NCBI GenBank assembly: GCA_001897035.1
Contig: MKRS01000341.1
Location: 1-10,166, forward strand
DNA length: 10,166 nt
Direction of reading: 5' to 3'
DNA from: Bacteroidales bacterium 45-6
GTDB taxonomy: Bacteria; Bacteroidota; Bacteroidia; Bacteroidales; Dysgonomonadaceae
The notes beneath the pieces are model-generated. The model was given only the letters and a program-made list of their open reading frames with translations, searched no databases and was not told the DNA's origin. Of this stretch, positions 1 to 6,362 are shown one piece after another (the first letter of the stretch is position 1; each line of letters starts with the position of its first letter). A program made the position numbers and the translations under genes.

Positions 1-514
1 CCGTGATGCACCCAATGGGGTTAAAAGATTGAGCAAGATTTAGGCGGAAAGTGGCTGTTTCAGGCGTTCCCAGCACAGACACGTAAGGATTGGCTGCTGT
101 TTCCAAAAAGGCAAGTCCCGATGCGATCACAAACAAGGCGAACAAAAAGAAGGCATACGAACCGACTTCGGCTGCAGGATAGAAGAGGAATGCGCCTGCG
201 GCGTAGAGCAGTAGCCCAATGATGATGCCCGATTTGTAGTTGAACTTGCGCATGACCAAAGAGGCGGGGATCGCAAACAAAAAATACCCCAGATAGAAGG
301 CTGACTGCACCAATCCTGATTGGAAATCGCTGAGTTCGAATGTTTTCTTGAATTGTTTGATGAGGATGTCGTTCAGGTTTCCGGCCATTCCCCACATAAA
401 GAAAAGGCACACGATGAGAATCAACGGTATCAGATAATTGGCGGCTTTTCCTGAGGCAGGACTTAAAGCTACGGCTGCAGCTGTTTTTTCTGAATTGAAA
501 TTTGAAGTTTTCAT
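1..514 (-). CDS. FHS-family MFS sugar permease (L-fucose/glucose-galactose type), N-terminal part
   Basis: Inner-membrane major facilitator, probably a sugar:proton symporter that imports a monosaccharide released in the periplasm. The frame is open from the ATG at 514-512 to the left edge, giving the first 171 residues of a protein usually about 400-440 long. After a Ser/Ala-rich leader of about 25 residues come hydrophobic helices at about 27-45, 67-87, 95-113 and 118-137. FHS hallmarks are visible: FFMWGMAGNLNDIL (38-51), ETAANPYV (138-145) and RLNLAQSFNPIG (157-168). The start lies 22 bases after the stop of the upstream kinase gene, so the two are almost certainly one operon. Pairing with a fructokinase-like protein suggests fructose as substrate, but FHS members also carry fucose, glucose or galactose and the sequence does not settle this. 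The rest of the gene lies outside the window. Confidence 0.9.
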   Translation of the reverse strand, partial: MKTSNFNSEKTAAAVALSPASGKAANYLIPLILIVCLFFMWGMAGNLNDILIKQFKKTFELSDFQSGLVQSAFYLGYFLFAIPASLVMRKFNYKSGIIIGLLLYAAGAFLFYPAAEVGSYAFFLFALFVIASGLAFLETAANPYVSVLGTPETATFRLNLAQSFNPIGCIT

Positions 515-536
515 GTGATAAAATGAACTTTAAGGG

Positions 537-1475
537 TTAATTTGAGATAATAGTTTGATTTAATTCTGTTTCTTTTTGGAGGATAAACTGGTTCAAGTCT
601 TCTGTGGAATAGGCCGGACAAGCCCCTTCGCTCGACGCCACAAATGCACCCACGGCAATCGCATACTCCATCGCTTTGGTAGCAGATGCCCCATTGAGTT
701 TTTTGCTAAGGAATGCCGCCAGGAAGGAATCACCGCTTCCCACCGTGTCCTTCACTATCACCCGATAGGCTTGGTAAGAATAGGATTTGTCCCTCGTGTA
801 ATAAGAGGCACCTTCTCCCCCTTTGGTGACAATCACTTCGTCAATGTCGAACTTATCCTGCAAGTAACGGACACAGGCCTCTTCCTGATCGCCTTCGCCC
901 AAATACCACTTACCGAGCAACTCCACCTCATTTTCATTCATCTTCAGCAGGTTACATTTTTCCATAAGCTGCTCCAACACTTCCTTGTCGTAAAAAGGAG
1001 GACGCAGGTTGATGTCGAATACATTGAACTTTGCTTTTTCCAGGAGGCGGAGCAAAGTGTCGCGGGAAGTTTCGTCCCGAGTGACCAAACTCCCGTAAAC
1101 GAAAGCATCTGCTTGCGCCACTTTCGCGGCCATTTCTTCGTTCCATTCGATGAAATCCCAGGCTGCTGGATATTCGATGGTGTAGGCCATTTCGGTTGGG
1201 GTGACGGCTGTGGCGTGCACCAATCCTGTTTCGTGCTTCGCGTCCGGAGTACAATAATGAGCTGGAATTTGCCAGCCATCTAACAAGTCAGCAATTTTAT
1301 CTCCCCACTCGTCAGCCCCCACACGGCTAATCATGTGGCTATCAATGCCCAATTTGCGAAGGTGGTAAGCCACATTCATAGGTGCTCCGCCCGGTTTGGT
1401 TTTTGTAGGGAAAATGTCCCAAAGCACTTCGCCATAGCATACAATCATTTTGCGATTATCAGTATTTGTCTTCAT
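537..1475 (-). CDS. PfkB-family sugar kinase, probable fructokinase
   Basis: Cytoplasmic ribokinase/PfkB-fold kinase of 312 residues, the normal length for the family. It transfers phosphate from ATP to a sugar, most likely giving fructose 6-phosphate. Visible features are the N-terminal substrate-side motif GEVLWDIFP...GGAPMNVAYHLRKLG (15-43), FDINLRPPFY (153-162), the NENE motif (180-183), and the PfkB signature DTVGSGDSF (243-251), in which Asp249 is the expected catalytic base. GEVLWD with DINLRPPFY is typical of fructokinases in this phylum, so fructose is favoured over ribose or KDG; that step is inference. The start at 1475 is preferred, although Met10 (1448) would also keep the fold. 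The MFS permease starts 22 bases downstream, and a candidate LacI operator lies 53 bases upstream of the ATG. The gene follows the repressor gene after 83 bases, so it may be read both from its own promoter and by read-through. Confidence 0.9.
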   Translation of the reverse strand: MKTNTDNRKMIVCYGEVLWDIFPTKTKPGGAPMNVAYHLRKLGIDSHMISRVGADEWGDKIADLLDGWQIPAHYCTPDAKHETGLVHATAVTPTEMAYTIEYPAAWDFIEWNEEMAAKVAQADAFVYGSLVTRDETSRDTLLRLLEKAKFNVFDINLRPPFYDKEVLEQLMEKCNLLKMNENEVELLGKWYLGEGDQEEACVRYLQDKFDIDEVIVTKGGEGASYYTRDKSYSYQAYRVIVKDTVGSGDSFLAAFLSKKLNGASATKAMEYAIAVGAFVASSEGACPAYSTEDLNQFILQKETELNQTIISN

Positions 1476-1527
1476 AATAGATGAGGTTATTTAATTGATT
1501 AGATTTTCTTTATAAGAATGGAAAATA

Positions 1528-1543
1528 GTTTAATCGTTTAAAC
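1528..1543. promoter_or_regulatory. Candidate LacI-family operator upstream of the kinase gene
   Basis: The 16-base dyad GTTTAATC|GTTTAAAC has arms matching at 7 of 8 positions around a central CpG, a centre common in LacI/GalR operators. Its first 14 bases recur, inverted, at 2611-2624 in front of the repressor gene. It ends 53 bases from the kinase ATG. Just downstream on the minus strand, TATTTTCC (1527-1520) is a poor match to a -7 box, so the promoter itself is not well defined. Which protein binds is inferred from the neighbouring LacI gene. Confidence 0.65.
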
Positions 1544-1558
1544 AGTCAGGTAAAAAAA

Positions 1559-2554
1559 TTAGCTTACCGAAGATTTGCGAACCACTAATTCTGTGTCGAT
1601 AACAACTCCCTGTTTCGCCCCGGGATTGTCTATCGCATCAAGCAGCAAACGAAGCGACTGCGAAGCCAGTTGTTCCATCGGTTGCTTGACATAGGTCACG
1701 GGCGAATAGAAGAGATCGAAAGCGTCTGTCTCGTCGAAACCCACTACTGCGATTTGTTCGGGAACTTTAACGCCCAGTTCGTTCAAATATTTAAGACCAG
1801 AGATAGCCAGCAAGTTGGTGGTGAAGAACAAGGCATCAACTGGCGTATCCAACTTCAGCAAACGGTCGATGCCCGCATCCACATCTTCCTTCAAATGATC
1901 GATACGTACATTTACTTCCAACGAAGTATTTTGGATGAGATCTGTGGCCCCTCTCTTTCTTTCCGAAAGATGGTGCAAGCCTGTTTGGTAAGTGACAATG
2001 CCAATTTGCTTCCTGCCGTTGGCCATCAAATGCTGCACAGCCTGCGATGCTGCCTTGTAATTGTCGATGGCTACAAAATTAGTTTCCACTTCCGGGTAGT
2101 AACGGTCGAACAGGACAAAAGGAATGTCTATCCCAGCCAAGTAATTCAACTGTTTCTCAGCATTTTCAGGCAAAGCAACGATAAAGCCGTCCACTTGTCT
2201 GTTGAGCAACAGGAAAATCAGATTCTGCGTTTTGTCTGCACTTTCGTCCGAACTTCCAAAAATGACCGAATAGCCATTTTTTTGCGCTTCGTCTTCAATG
2301 ATTCGGGCAATTTGGGAAGAAAATGGGTTGGCGATATCGGCTACTATCAAACCGATGGTATTTGTCTTTTGGGACTTCAGGCTACGTGCGATTTGATTCG
2401 GGACATAATTGAGATCAATGGCGGCTTGCCTGATTTTGGCCGCAGCCTCTTTGCTTATCCGCCCCTCCTTTTTATTGTTGAGAACGTACGAGACCAATGC
2501 GGTAGAAACCCCGACATGCAATGCAACATCTTTGATGGAAACTCGTTTTTTCAT
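1559..2554 (-). CDS. LacI/GalR-family transcriptional repressor
   Basis: DNA-binding sugar-responsive regulator of 331 residues, full length for the family. Residues 5-28 (SIKDVALHVGVSTALVSYVLN) form the LacI helix-turn-helix. YVPNQIARSLKSQKT (51-65) is the hinge region, which inserts into the minor groove. From about residue 66 (TIGLIVADIANPFSSQIARIIEDEA) onward is the periplasmic-binding-protein-like effector domain, with VDGFIVALP, VAIDNYKAA and VVGFDETDAFDLFYSPVTYVKQP as typical blocks. It is the first gene of a minus-strand cluster with a sugar kinase and permease, so the inducer is probably their substrate, fructose or a fructose-containing sugar; this is inference. A shared dyad in front of this gene and the kinase gene supports autoregulation and control of the kinase-permease pair. 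The start at 2554 gives the usual MKKRVSIKDVA opening and lies 45 bases from a good -7 box. Confidence 0.93.
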   Translation of the reverse strand: MKKRVSIKDVALHVGVSTALVSYVLNNKKEGRISKEAAAKIRQAAIDLNYVPNQIARSLKSQKTNTIGLIVADIANPFSSQIARIIEDEAQKNGYSVIFGSSDESADKTQNLIFLLLNRQVDGFIVALPENAEKQLNYLAGIDIPFVLFDRYYPEVETNFVAIDNYKAASQAVQHLMANGRKQIGIVTYQTGLHHLSERKRGATDLIQNTSLEVNVRIDHLKEDVDAGIDRLLKLDTPVDALFFTTNLLAISGLKYLNELGVKVPEQIAVVGFDETDAFDLFYSPVTYVKQPMEQLASQSLRLLLDAIDNPGAKQGVVIDTELVVRKSSVS

Positions 2555-2598
2555 GGCCGTACAGCTCTATTTTACTTTATATCTAAAGATTGACAATG

Positions 2599-2627
2599 CA
2601 AATATAATGATTAAACGATTAAACAAA
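2599..2627 (-). promoter_or_regulatory. Bacteroides-type promoter of the LacI-family gene
   Basis: Read on the minus strand, TTTG (2627-2624) is followed after 17 bases by TATATTTG (2606-2599), a perfect TAnnTTTG -7 box. The spacer is somewhat shorter than the roughly 19-21 bases usual for this promoter class. The transcript would start near 2592, about 40 bases before the ATG. Confidence 0.65.
2609..2624. promoter_or_regulatory. Candidate LacI-family operator inside the repressor's own promoter
   Basis: On the minus strand this reads GTTTAATCGTTTAATC, an imperfect dyad around a central CpG and also a perfect tandem repeat of an 8-base unit. Fourteen bases are identical to the site at 1528-1541. 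It fills the spacer between the -33 and -7 boxes of the repressor promoter, the position expected for negative autoregulation. Confidence 0.68.
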
Positions 2628-2689
2628 AATATCAGACGGGAATTTAATTTTATTTAACAAACGCAAACATTCCACCTCAGAAAACAGTC

Positions 2690-5614
2690 TCAGATGGACA
2701 GTTCCTTCGCTATTTCGTTGTTTAAGATTACGACCAGCCTGACAAGCTTGGCGAATATCTCCTGCTTCTGGCTCCTTTCGCTCTGCACCTCGAAACTTTT
2801 CGCCTCTTCGTATATCTTATCAATATGTAAATTACCGGCCACCCCCTTCAGTGTATGCACTTTGGTCCGTGCATCCTCTGAATCTGCATCAACTCCGCCC
2901 CAATCGACCTCAATCGTCGAATACGTATCGAGAAATGAATTCAAAATATCTTTTATTAAGTCCTTGTCCTGGAACACTTCGTTCAGGTAACCCAAATTGA
3001 GGTAAGCCTCCCGGCCTGTTTCAAACTTCAAATCGGAGCCACGCCCACTTTCCGCTTCGCCAAGGTATTTCACTCCAAAATATTCAGATACAACCTCTTG
3101 GAGTTCGCCCACATCGATGGGCTTTCCCAAATGATGGTTGAAGCCAGCACTGGAAGAATTTTCCTTGTCTTTTTCGAAGACACTTGCGGTGAGTCCCACG
3201 ATGGGAATCCGGAGGTCTATCTCCCTGATTCTCCTGGTAGCCTCGTATCCGTCCATCACAGGCATGTGGATGTCCATAAAAACAATGTCATAACGGTTCA
3301 TCATGGATTTCTTGACCGCTTCAAACCCATTTTCGGATAAATCCACTTCAAAGCCAATCTTACGCAACAAATCCGCCGCAATGATCCGGTTGGTTTCGTT
3401 GTCTTCCACGAGCAAACAACGCTTCGAGTCCGTCAACACAAGTTGCTTGGTATGTGCAATATCCAATGGCAATGGTTTGAGAGAACTAACCACTGAATAC
3501 AATGAATTCGGAGTAAAAGGTATGGGAATGAAGCCAATGTCCTCCTTGTTGATTTGGTGCAACAGAGAAGTAAGCTCGGTTTTTGCATATTCAGAAATAA
3601 GCAAAATAGTCTTTTTCCAAAGCTCTTCATTTTTTGCGATATATTCGAAAAATTCCATGCCTGGAATATAGGCTTTCCAATCGAATACGATCCGCTGCGC
3701 ATGTTCTATATCGGGAATGTATGATTGGTACAAACCAGGCATCACCCTGCTCACATTGTATTTTCTCCGGCGAAGCAGCCGTACCATATAGTCTATTTGT
3801 TCGCCGCCTTCCGTCACAACCAAAACCATACCTTTGTTGGAATCCTCGACCGAGATAAGAAGGGATGTAGGAACAGCCACATCGGCAGTTTTAAACAGTA
3901 GATCACACCTGAATTCCGATCCCCGCCCTTCCTCGCTAACAAAGTCGATACTTCCACCCATCATGTTGATAAGTTTCTTGCAAATCACCAAGCCGAGTCC
4001 GGTGCCGCCATATCTTTTGCTTGTTGTGTTGTCGCCTTGCTCGAATTCGGTAAAAATCTTCGATTGTTTTTCGTCGCTCATGCCGATCCCAGTATCCGCC
4101 ACCCGGAATTCGAGCCTCGCATTTTCGCCATCCACCTTCTTCCAGTCGGCATAGACCTTGATCTGCCCCTTCTCCGTAAACTTCACCGCATTGCCCACCA
4201 GATTCACCAATACCTGCGTGATCCGCAACTCGTCTCCGAGCAGGGTCTGCGGGATGTCAGGGTCAATAAAATACAATAATTCAATATTTTGCGTGTAGGC
4301 AGCATATCCAAACATACTCGACAACTTGTTAAAGATATATTCCAGTTGAAATTCTTCCTTTAGCAGAAAAAGCTGCTTGGCCTCAATCTTCGAGAAATCA
4401 AGAATATCATTCACAATCTGCAGCAGTAGTTCGGATGAGAAAATAATCCGGTCCACATAGTCGCGTTGCTGCTGGTTAAGCGGAGTTTCGGCCACCATAT
4501 TCGATAATCCGATAATTCCATTCAGGGGAGTGCGTATCTCGTGCGACATGTTGGCGAGAAACTCGGACTTTGCCTCATTGGCCCGCATAGCACTTTCTCG
4601 CGACCGCAACAGTTCCGATTCGATGTCCCGCAGCTTGGTGACATCCGAATTGACCCCCACGACCTCCGTGCTGCCATTCTTGTTTTTGATAGCCACACCA
4701 GCCGTCGATATGCACTTGACATTCCCCTTTGGCGTTCTGATTTTGAATTCGTAGTTAAAAGAATGTCCGTTCTCGAGCGATCTCCTCAACTGTGCTTTCG
4801 CTTCTCCGGTAGATTCCTCCAGGAGGAAGTTATACCATTTCTGGTAATTCATCTGCTCGGTCGCGTCCTCCACCTCGTAGATGCGATACATCTGGGAATC
4901 CCATTCCAGGCGGTCGCTTTCCACATCGTGCTTGAAAATCCCCAAGCTGGCGGCTTCCGTTGCCACCTTGAGTTTGTATTGGCTATCGATGATATCCTTG
5001 TGGTTTTGATTGTATTTCTTCACATAAGGAATGATCTTGTACAAGGTGATGAACAGGAATATCAGAGATGACATGCAAACAAAAACAAGCATGATCCAAA
5101 TGGAATTTTTATCAGCCCCCCTGACCAGGTCGCCGACTACGTTCACCAATCGTTCCAGGCTCGGATATAGTTCGGAGGTTTGTTGTCGTATCTGCAAAGC
5201 AGTTTTGCGATCCCTTGTCTGCAGATACTGTTCAACACTCAGAAAGTAAACGTCCATCCTATCGAATATCGGCTTATACTGGTGATATTGATTGACCTTC
5301 TGCAAATAGGCGCGAGTTTTGAACGAATAACCTTTCATTTTCCGCAGATCAGACTTGATGGTCGCCGTATTCATTTCCGAATCCGTCTCCGAATGGATGG
5401 TCACATCTAAGGCAATTTTCTGCGAATACATTCTCTGCCTCCCAGCACAAGAGAGAATGTCCACCTTACTGTTTTTGTCATAAAGGAAGTAGAATAAAAG
5501 ACTTAACAAAGTGATTCCAATGACAAAAAGAACCCCGTAGATCAATAAAAGGGAGTTACGAAATTCCGCCTCCGTTTCCTTCACTACCTGCGGAAGCCGA
5601 AACATATTTTTCAT
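2690..5614 (-). CDS. Hybrid sensor histidine kinase: PilJ-like sensor, PAS, HisKA, HATPase, pseudo-receiver, receiver, Hpt
   Basis: Membrane-bound phosphorelay kinase, 974 residues from the ATG at 5614. Membrane helices at about 21-45 and 171-194 flank a periplasmic domain containing CAGRQRMYSQKIA (56-68), the hallmark of PilJ/NarX-type sensors. Then come PAS (about 214-327), a short coiled linker, HisKA with SHEIRTPLNG (phosphoacceptor His358), and HATPase_c with N box NLVGNAVKF (Asn475), G1 box DTGIG (507-511) and G2 box GGTGLG (536-541). A degenerate receiver follows (about 593-714), then an intact receiver (731-844) with Glu737/Asp738, Asp781, Thr809 and Lys831. A C-terminal Hpt domain has HTLKG with His920. 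The order resembles BarA/ArcB-type relays. No response regulator is adjacent, so the final target is unlinked. The frame extends upstream to an ATG at 5743, but those 43 residues are Cys- and Arg-rich and unlike the family, so 5614 is preferred; Met at 5605 is also possible. Confidence 0.93.
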   Translation of the reverse strand: MKNMFRLPQVVKETEAEFRNSLLLIYGVLFVIGITLLSLLFYFLYDKNSKVDILSCAGRQRMYSQKIALDVTIHSETDSEMNTATIKSDLRKMKGYSFKTRAYLQKVNQYHQYKPIFDRMDVYFLSVEQYLQTRDRKTALQIRQQTSELYPSLERLVNVVGDLVRGADKNSIWIMLVFVCMSSLIFLFITLYKIIPYVKKYNQNHKDIIDSQYKLKVATEAASLGIFKHDVESDRLEWDSQMYRIYEVEDATEQMNYQKWYNFLLEESTGEAKAQLRRSLENGHSFNYEFKIRTPKGNVKCISTAGVAIKNKNGSTEVVGVNSDVTKLRDIESELLRSRESAMRANEAKSEFLANMSHEIRTPLNGIIGLSNMVAETPLNQQQRDYVDRIIFSSELLLQIVNDILDFSKIEAKQLFLLKEEFQLEYIFNKLSSMFGYAAYTQNIELLYFIDPDIPQTLLGDELRITQVLVNLVGNAVKFTEKGQIKVYADWKKVDGENARLEFRVADTGIGMSDEKQSKIFTEFEQGDNTTSKRYGGTGLGLVICKKLINMMGGSIDFVSEEGRGSEFRCDLLFKTADVAVPTSLLISVEDSNKGMVLVVTEGGEQIDYMVRLLRRRKYNVSRVMPGLYQSYIPDIEHAQRIVFDWKAYIPGMEFFEYIAKNEELWKKTILLISEYAKTELTSLLHQINKEDIGFIPIPFTPNSLYSVVSSLKPLPLDIAHTKQLVLTDSKRCLLVEDNETNRIIAADLLRKIGFEVDLSENGFEAVKKSMMNRYDIVFMDIHMPVMDGYEATRRIREIDLRIPIVGLTASVFEKDKENSSSAGFNHHLGKPIDVGELQEVVSEYFGVKYLGEAESGRGSDLKFETGREAYLNLGYLNEVFQDKDLIKDILNSFLDTYSTIEVDWGGVDADSEDARTKVHTLKGVAGNLHIDKIYEEAKSFEVQSERSQKQEIFAKLVRLVVILNNEIAKELSI

Positions 5615-5678
5615 CCAAGTTTTTTTTAATTTCAAAGAGGCAAAAGAGGTGATGGTGCACCGTTTACATTGCCTTCTG

Positions 5679-5800
5679 ATTATCCCACAACAAAAATACA
5701 GAAAAAAAACGGAGTGCGGCTGACGAATTGGAAAAGAACACAATAAAAAATAATATTAGAAATACCCTTTGCCCCCTAATATTATCCCGGCACAAAAATA
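5679..5800. repeat. Imperfect 20-base direct repeat upstream of the kinase gene
   Basis: Two 20-base copies, 5679-5698 and 5781-5800, match at 17 of 20 positions. Both begin ATTATCCC and end CAAAAATA, with differences only in the three bases at offsets 9-11. Start-to-start spacing is 102 bases. On the minus strand each copy reads TATTTTTG, a perfect -7 box, followed by GGGATAAT four bases later. The distal copy has a matching -33 box; the proximal one does not. They could be a duplicated promoter start region or a binding site for a regulator. Confidence 0.6.
5751..5784. repeat. Pair of TAATATTA palindromes in the divergent intergenic region
   Basis: The 8-base perfect palindrome TAATATTA occurs at 5751-5758 and again at 5777-5784, 26 bases apart. 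They sit just downstream of the predicted -7 box of the kinase promoter, around or after its transcription start. Spacing of about two and a half helical turns does not put them on the same DNA face. Short AT palindromes arise easily by chance in such DNA, so a regulatory role is only possible. Confidence 0.3.
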
Positions 5801-5824
5801 AAGAGTAAAGTATTTACAATCAAA
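5793..5824 (-). promoter_or_regulatory. Bacteroides-type promoter of the hybrid kinase gene
   Basis: On the minus strand, TTTG (5824-5821) is followed after a 20-base spacer by TATTTTTG (5800-5793), a perfect TAnnTTTG box at the usual distance. The transcript would begin near 5786, leaving an untranslated leader of about 170 bases before the preferred ATG at 5614. The leader contains the second copy of the 20-base repeat. Confidence 0.65.
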
Positions 5825-5916
5825 ATATTGAACAAAGTCCGAATAACTGCCCGGCAAACCGCTTATTGACCGAAGCAACCTTTTTCATGCAGCAACCTAA
5901 AAAGAGCTACGAAAAA

Positions 5917-5948
5917 CTTGCATATATTATTAAAATGAAATACCTTTA
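5917..5948 (+). promoter_or_regulatory. Promoter of the BlaI-M56 operon
   Basis: CTTG (5917-5920) resembles a -33 box and is followed after 20 bases by TACCTTTA (5941-5948), which matches TAnnTTTG at all but the last base. The start of transcription would fall near 5955, about 26 bases before the ATG and inside the dyad at 5946-5962. Confidence 0.5.
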
Positions 5949-5962
5949 CTAAAAAATAGTAA
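5946..5962. promoter_or_regulatory. Candidate BlaI-family operator
   Basis: TTACTA-AAAAA-TAGTAA is a perfect inverted repeat with 6-base arms and a 5-base spacer. The arms contain TACTA/TAGTA, the outer half-site sequence of known Bla/Mec operators (TACTACA...TGTAGTA), though here the inner CA/TG bases are absent and the spacing is one base shorter. It overlaps the -7 box and the expected transcription start of the repressor gene, consistent with autorepression. Confidence 0.6.
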
Positions 5963-5980
5963 TTGTACGATTTTAATATT

Positions 5981-6349
5981 ATGGAAAAACTAACCAATCA
6001 GGAAGAATTAATCATGTTGTACGTATGGAAACTGAAGATGTGTGCCGTGAAAGACGTATGGAACGAACTCGACGTCCCCAAACCACCGTACACCACAGTC
6101 GCATCTGTGTTTCGAAATCTCGAGCAAAAGGGATACTTAGACTCCAAGAAATTCGGCAACGTGAATGTGTTTTCGCCCCGTATCTCGGAAGAAGAATATA
6201 AGAAGGCATTCATGTCGTCCGTGGTAAAAAGCTACTTTGAAGATTCCTACAAGGAACTTGTCTCGTTCTTTGTAAAAGAAGAGAAACTCTCCCCGGAAGA
6301 CTTGCAGGAAATCATCCAAATGATCGAAGCCGGCAAAAAGCAACCTTAA
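5981..6349 (+). CDS. BlaI/MecI/CopY-family transcriptional repressor
   Basis: Small cytoplasmic winged-helix repressor of 122 residues, normal for the family, expected to bind as a dimer and be inactivated on signalling from the membrane peptidase encoded next to it. LTNQEELIMLYVWKLKMCAVKDVWNEL (4-30) and PPYTTVASVFRNLEQKGYL (35-53) are the winged-helix blocks, the latter holding the family's YTTV recognition motif. FSPRISEEEYKK (64-75) starts the dimerisation part. The frame could begin at a TTG at 5963, but the ATG at 5981 fits the usual opening MEKLTNQEE and leaves the operator dyad untranslated. The M56 gene begins 13 bases after the stop, so they form one operon. In staphylococcal BlaI/MecI cleavage falls at an Asn-Phe pair; by eye the matching position is Phe96-Phe97. 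No resistance gene adjoins, so beta-lactam response is not established. Confidence 0.92.
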   Translation: MEKLTNQEELIMLYVWKLKMCAVKDVWNELDVPKPPYTTVASVFRNLEQKGYLDSKKFGNVNVFSPRISEEEYKKAFMSSVVKSYFEDSYKELVSFFVKEEKLSPEDLQEIIQMIEAGKKQP

Positions 6350-6362
6350 AAAAAGTCCGATT

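Noticed and set aside
576..1283. A 235-codon open frame on the plus strand opposite the kinase gene
   Set aside because: It is the antisense shadow of a clearly recognisable PfkB kinase and its translation shows no family motif.
1670..2593. A 307-codon open frame on the plus strand opposite the LacI gene
   Set aside because: The minus-strand product is a complete LacI repressor; the plus-strand translation has no recognisable domain.
2671..2696. Possible stem-loop terminator just after the hybrid kinase gene
   Set aside because: Only a 6-pair stem including a G-U pair can be drawn, and no clear T run follows on the minus strand.
5615..5743. N-terminal extension of the hybrid kinase to the ATG at 5743
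   Set aside because: The added 43 residues are Cys- and Arg-rich and unlike kinase N-termini, while MKNMFRLPQVVKETEAEFRNS before the first membrane helix looks normal; kept only as an open question in the findings.
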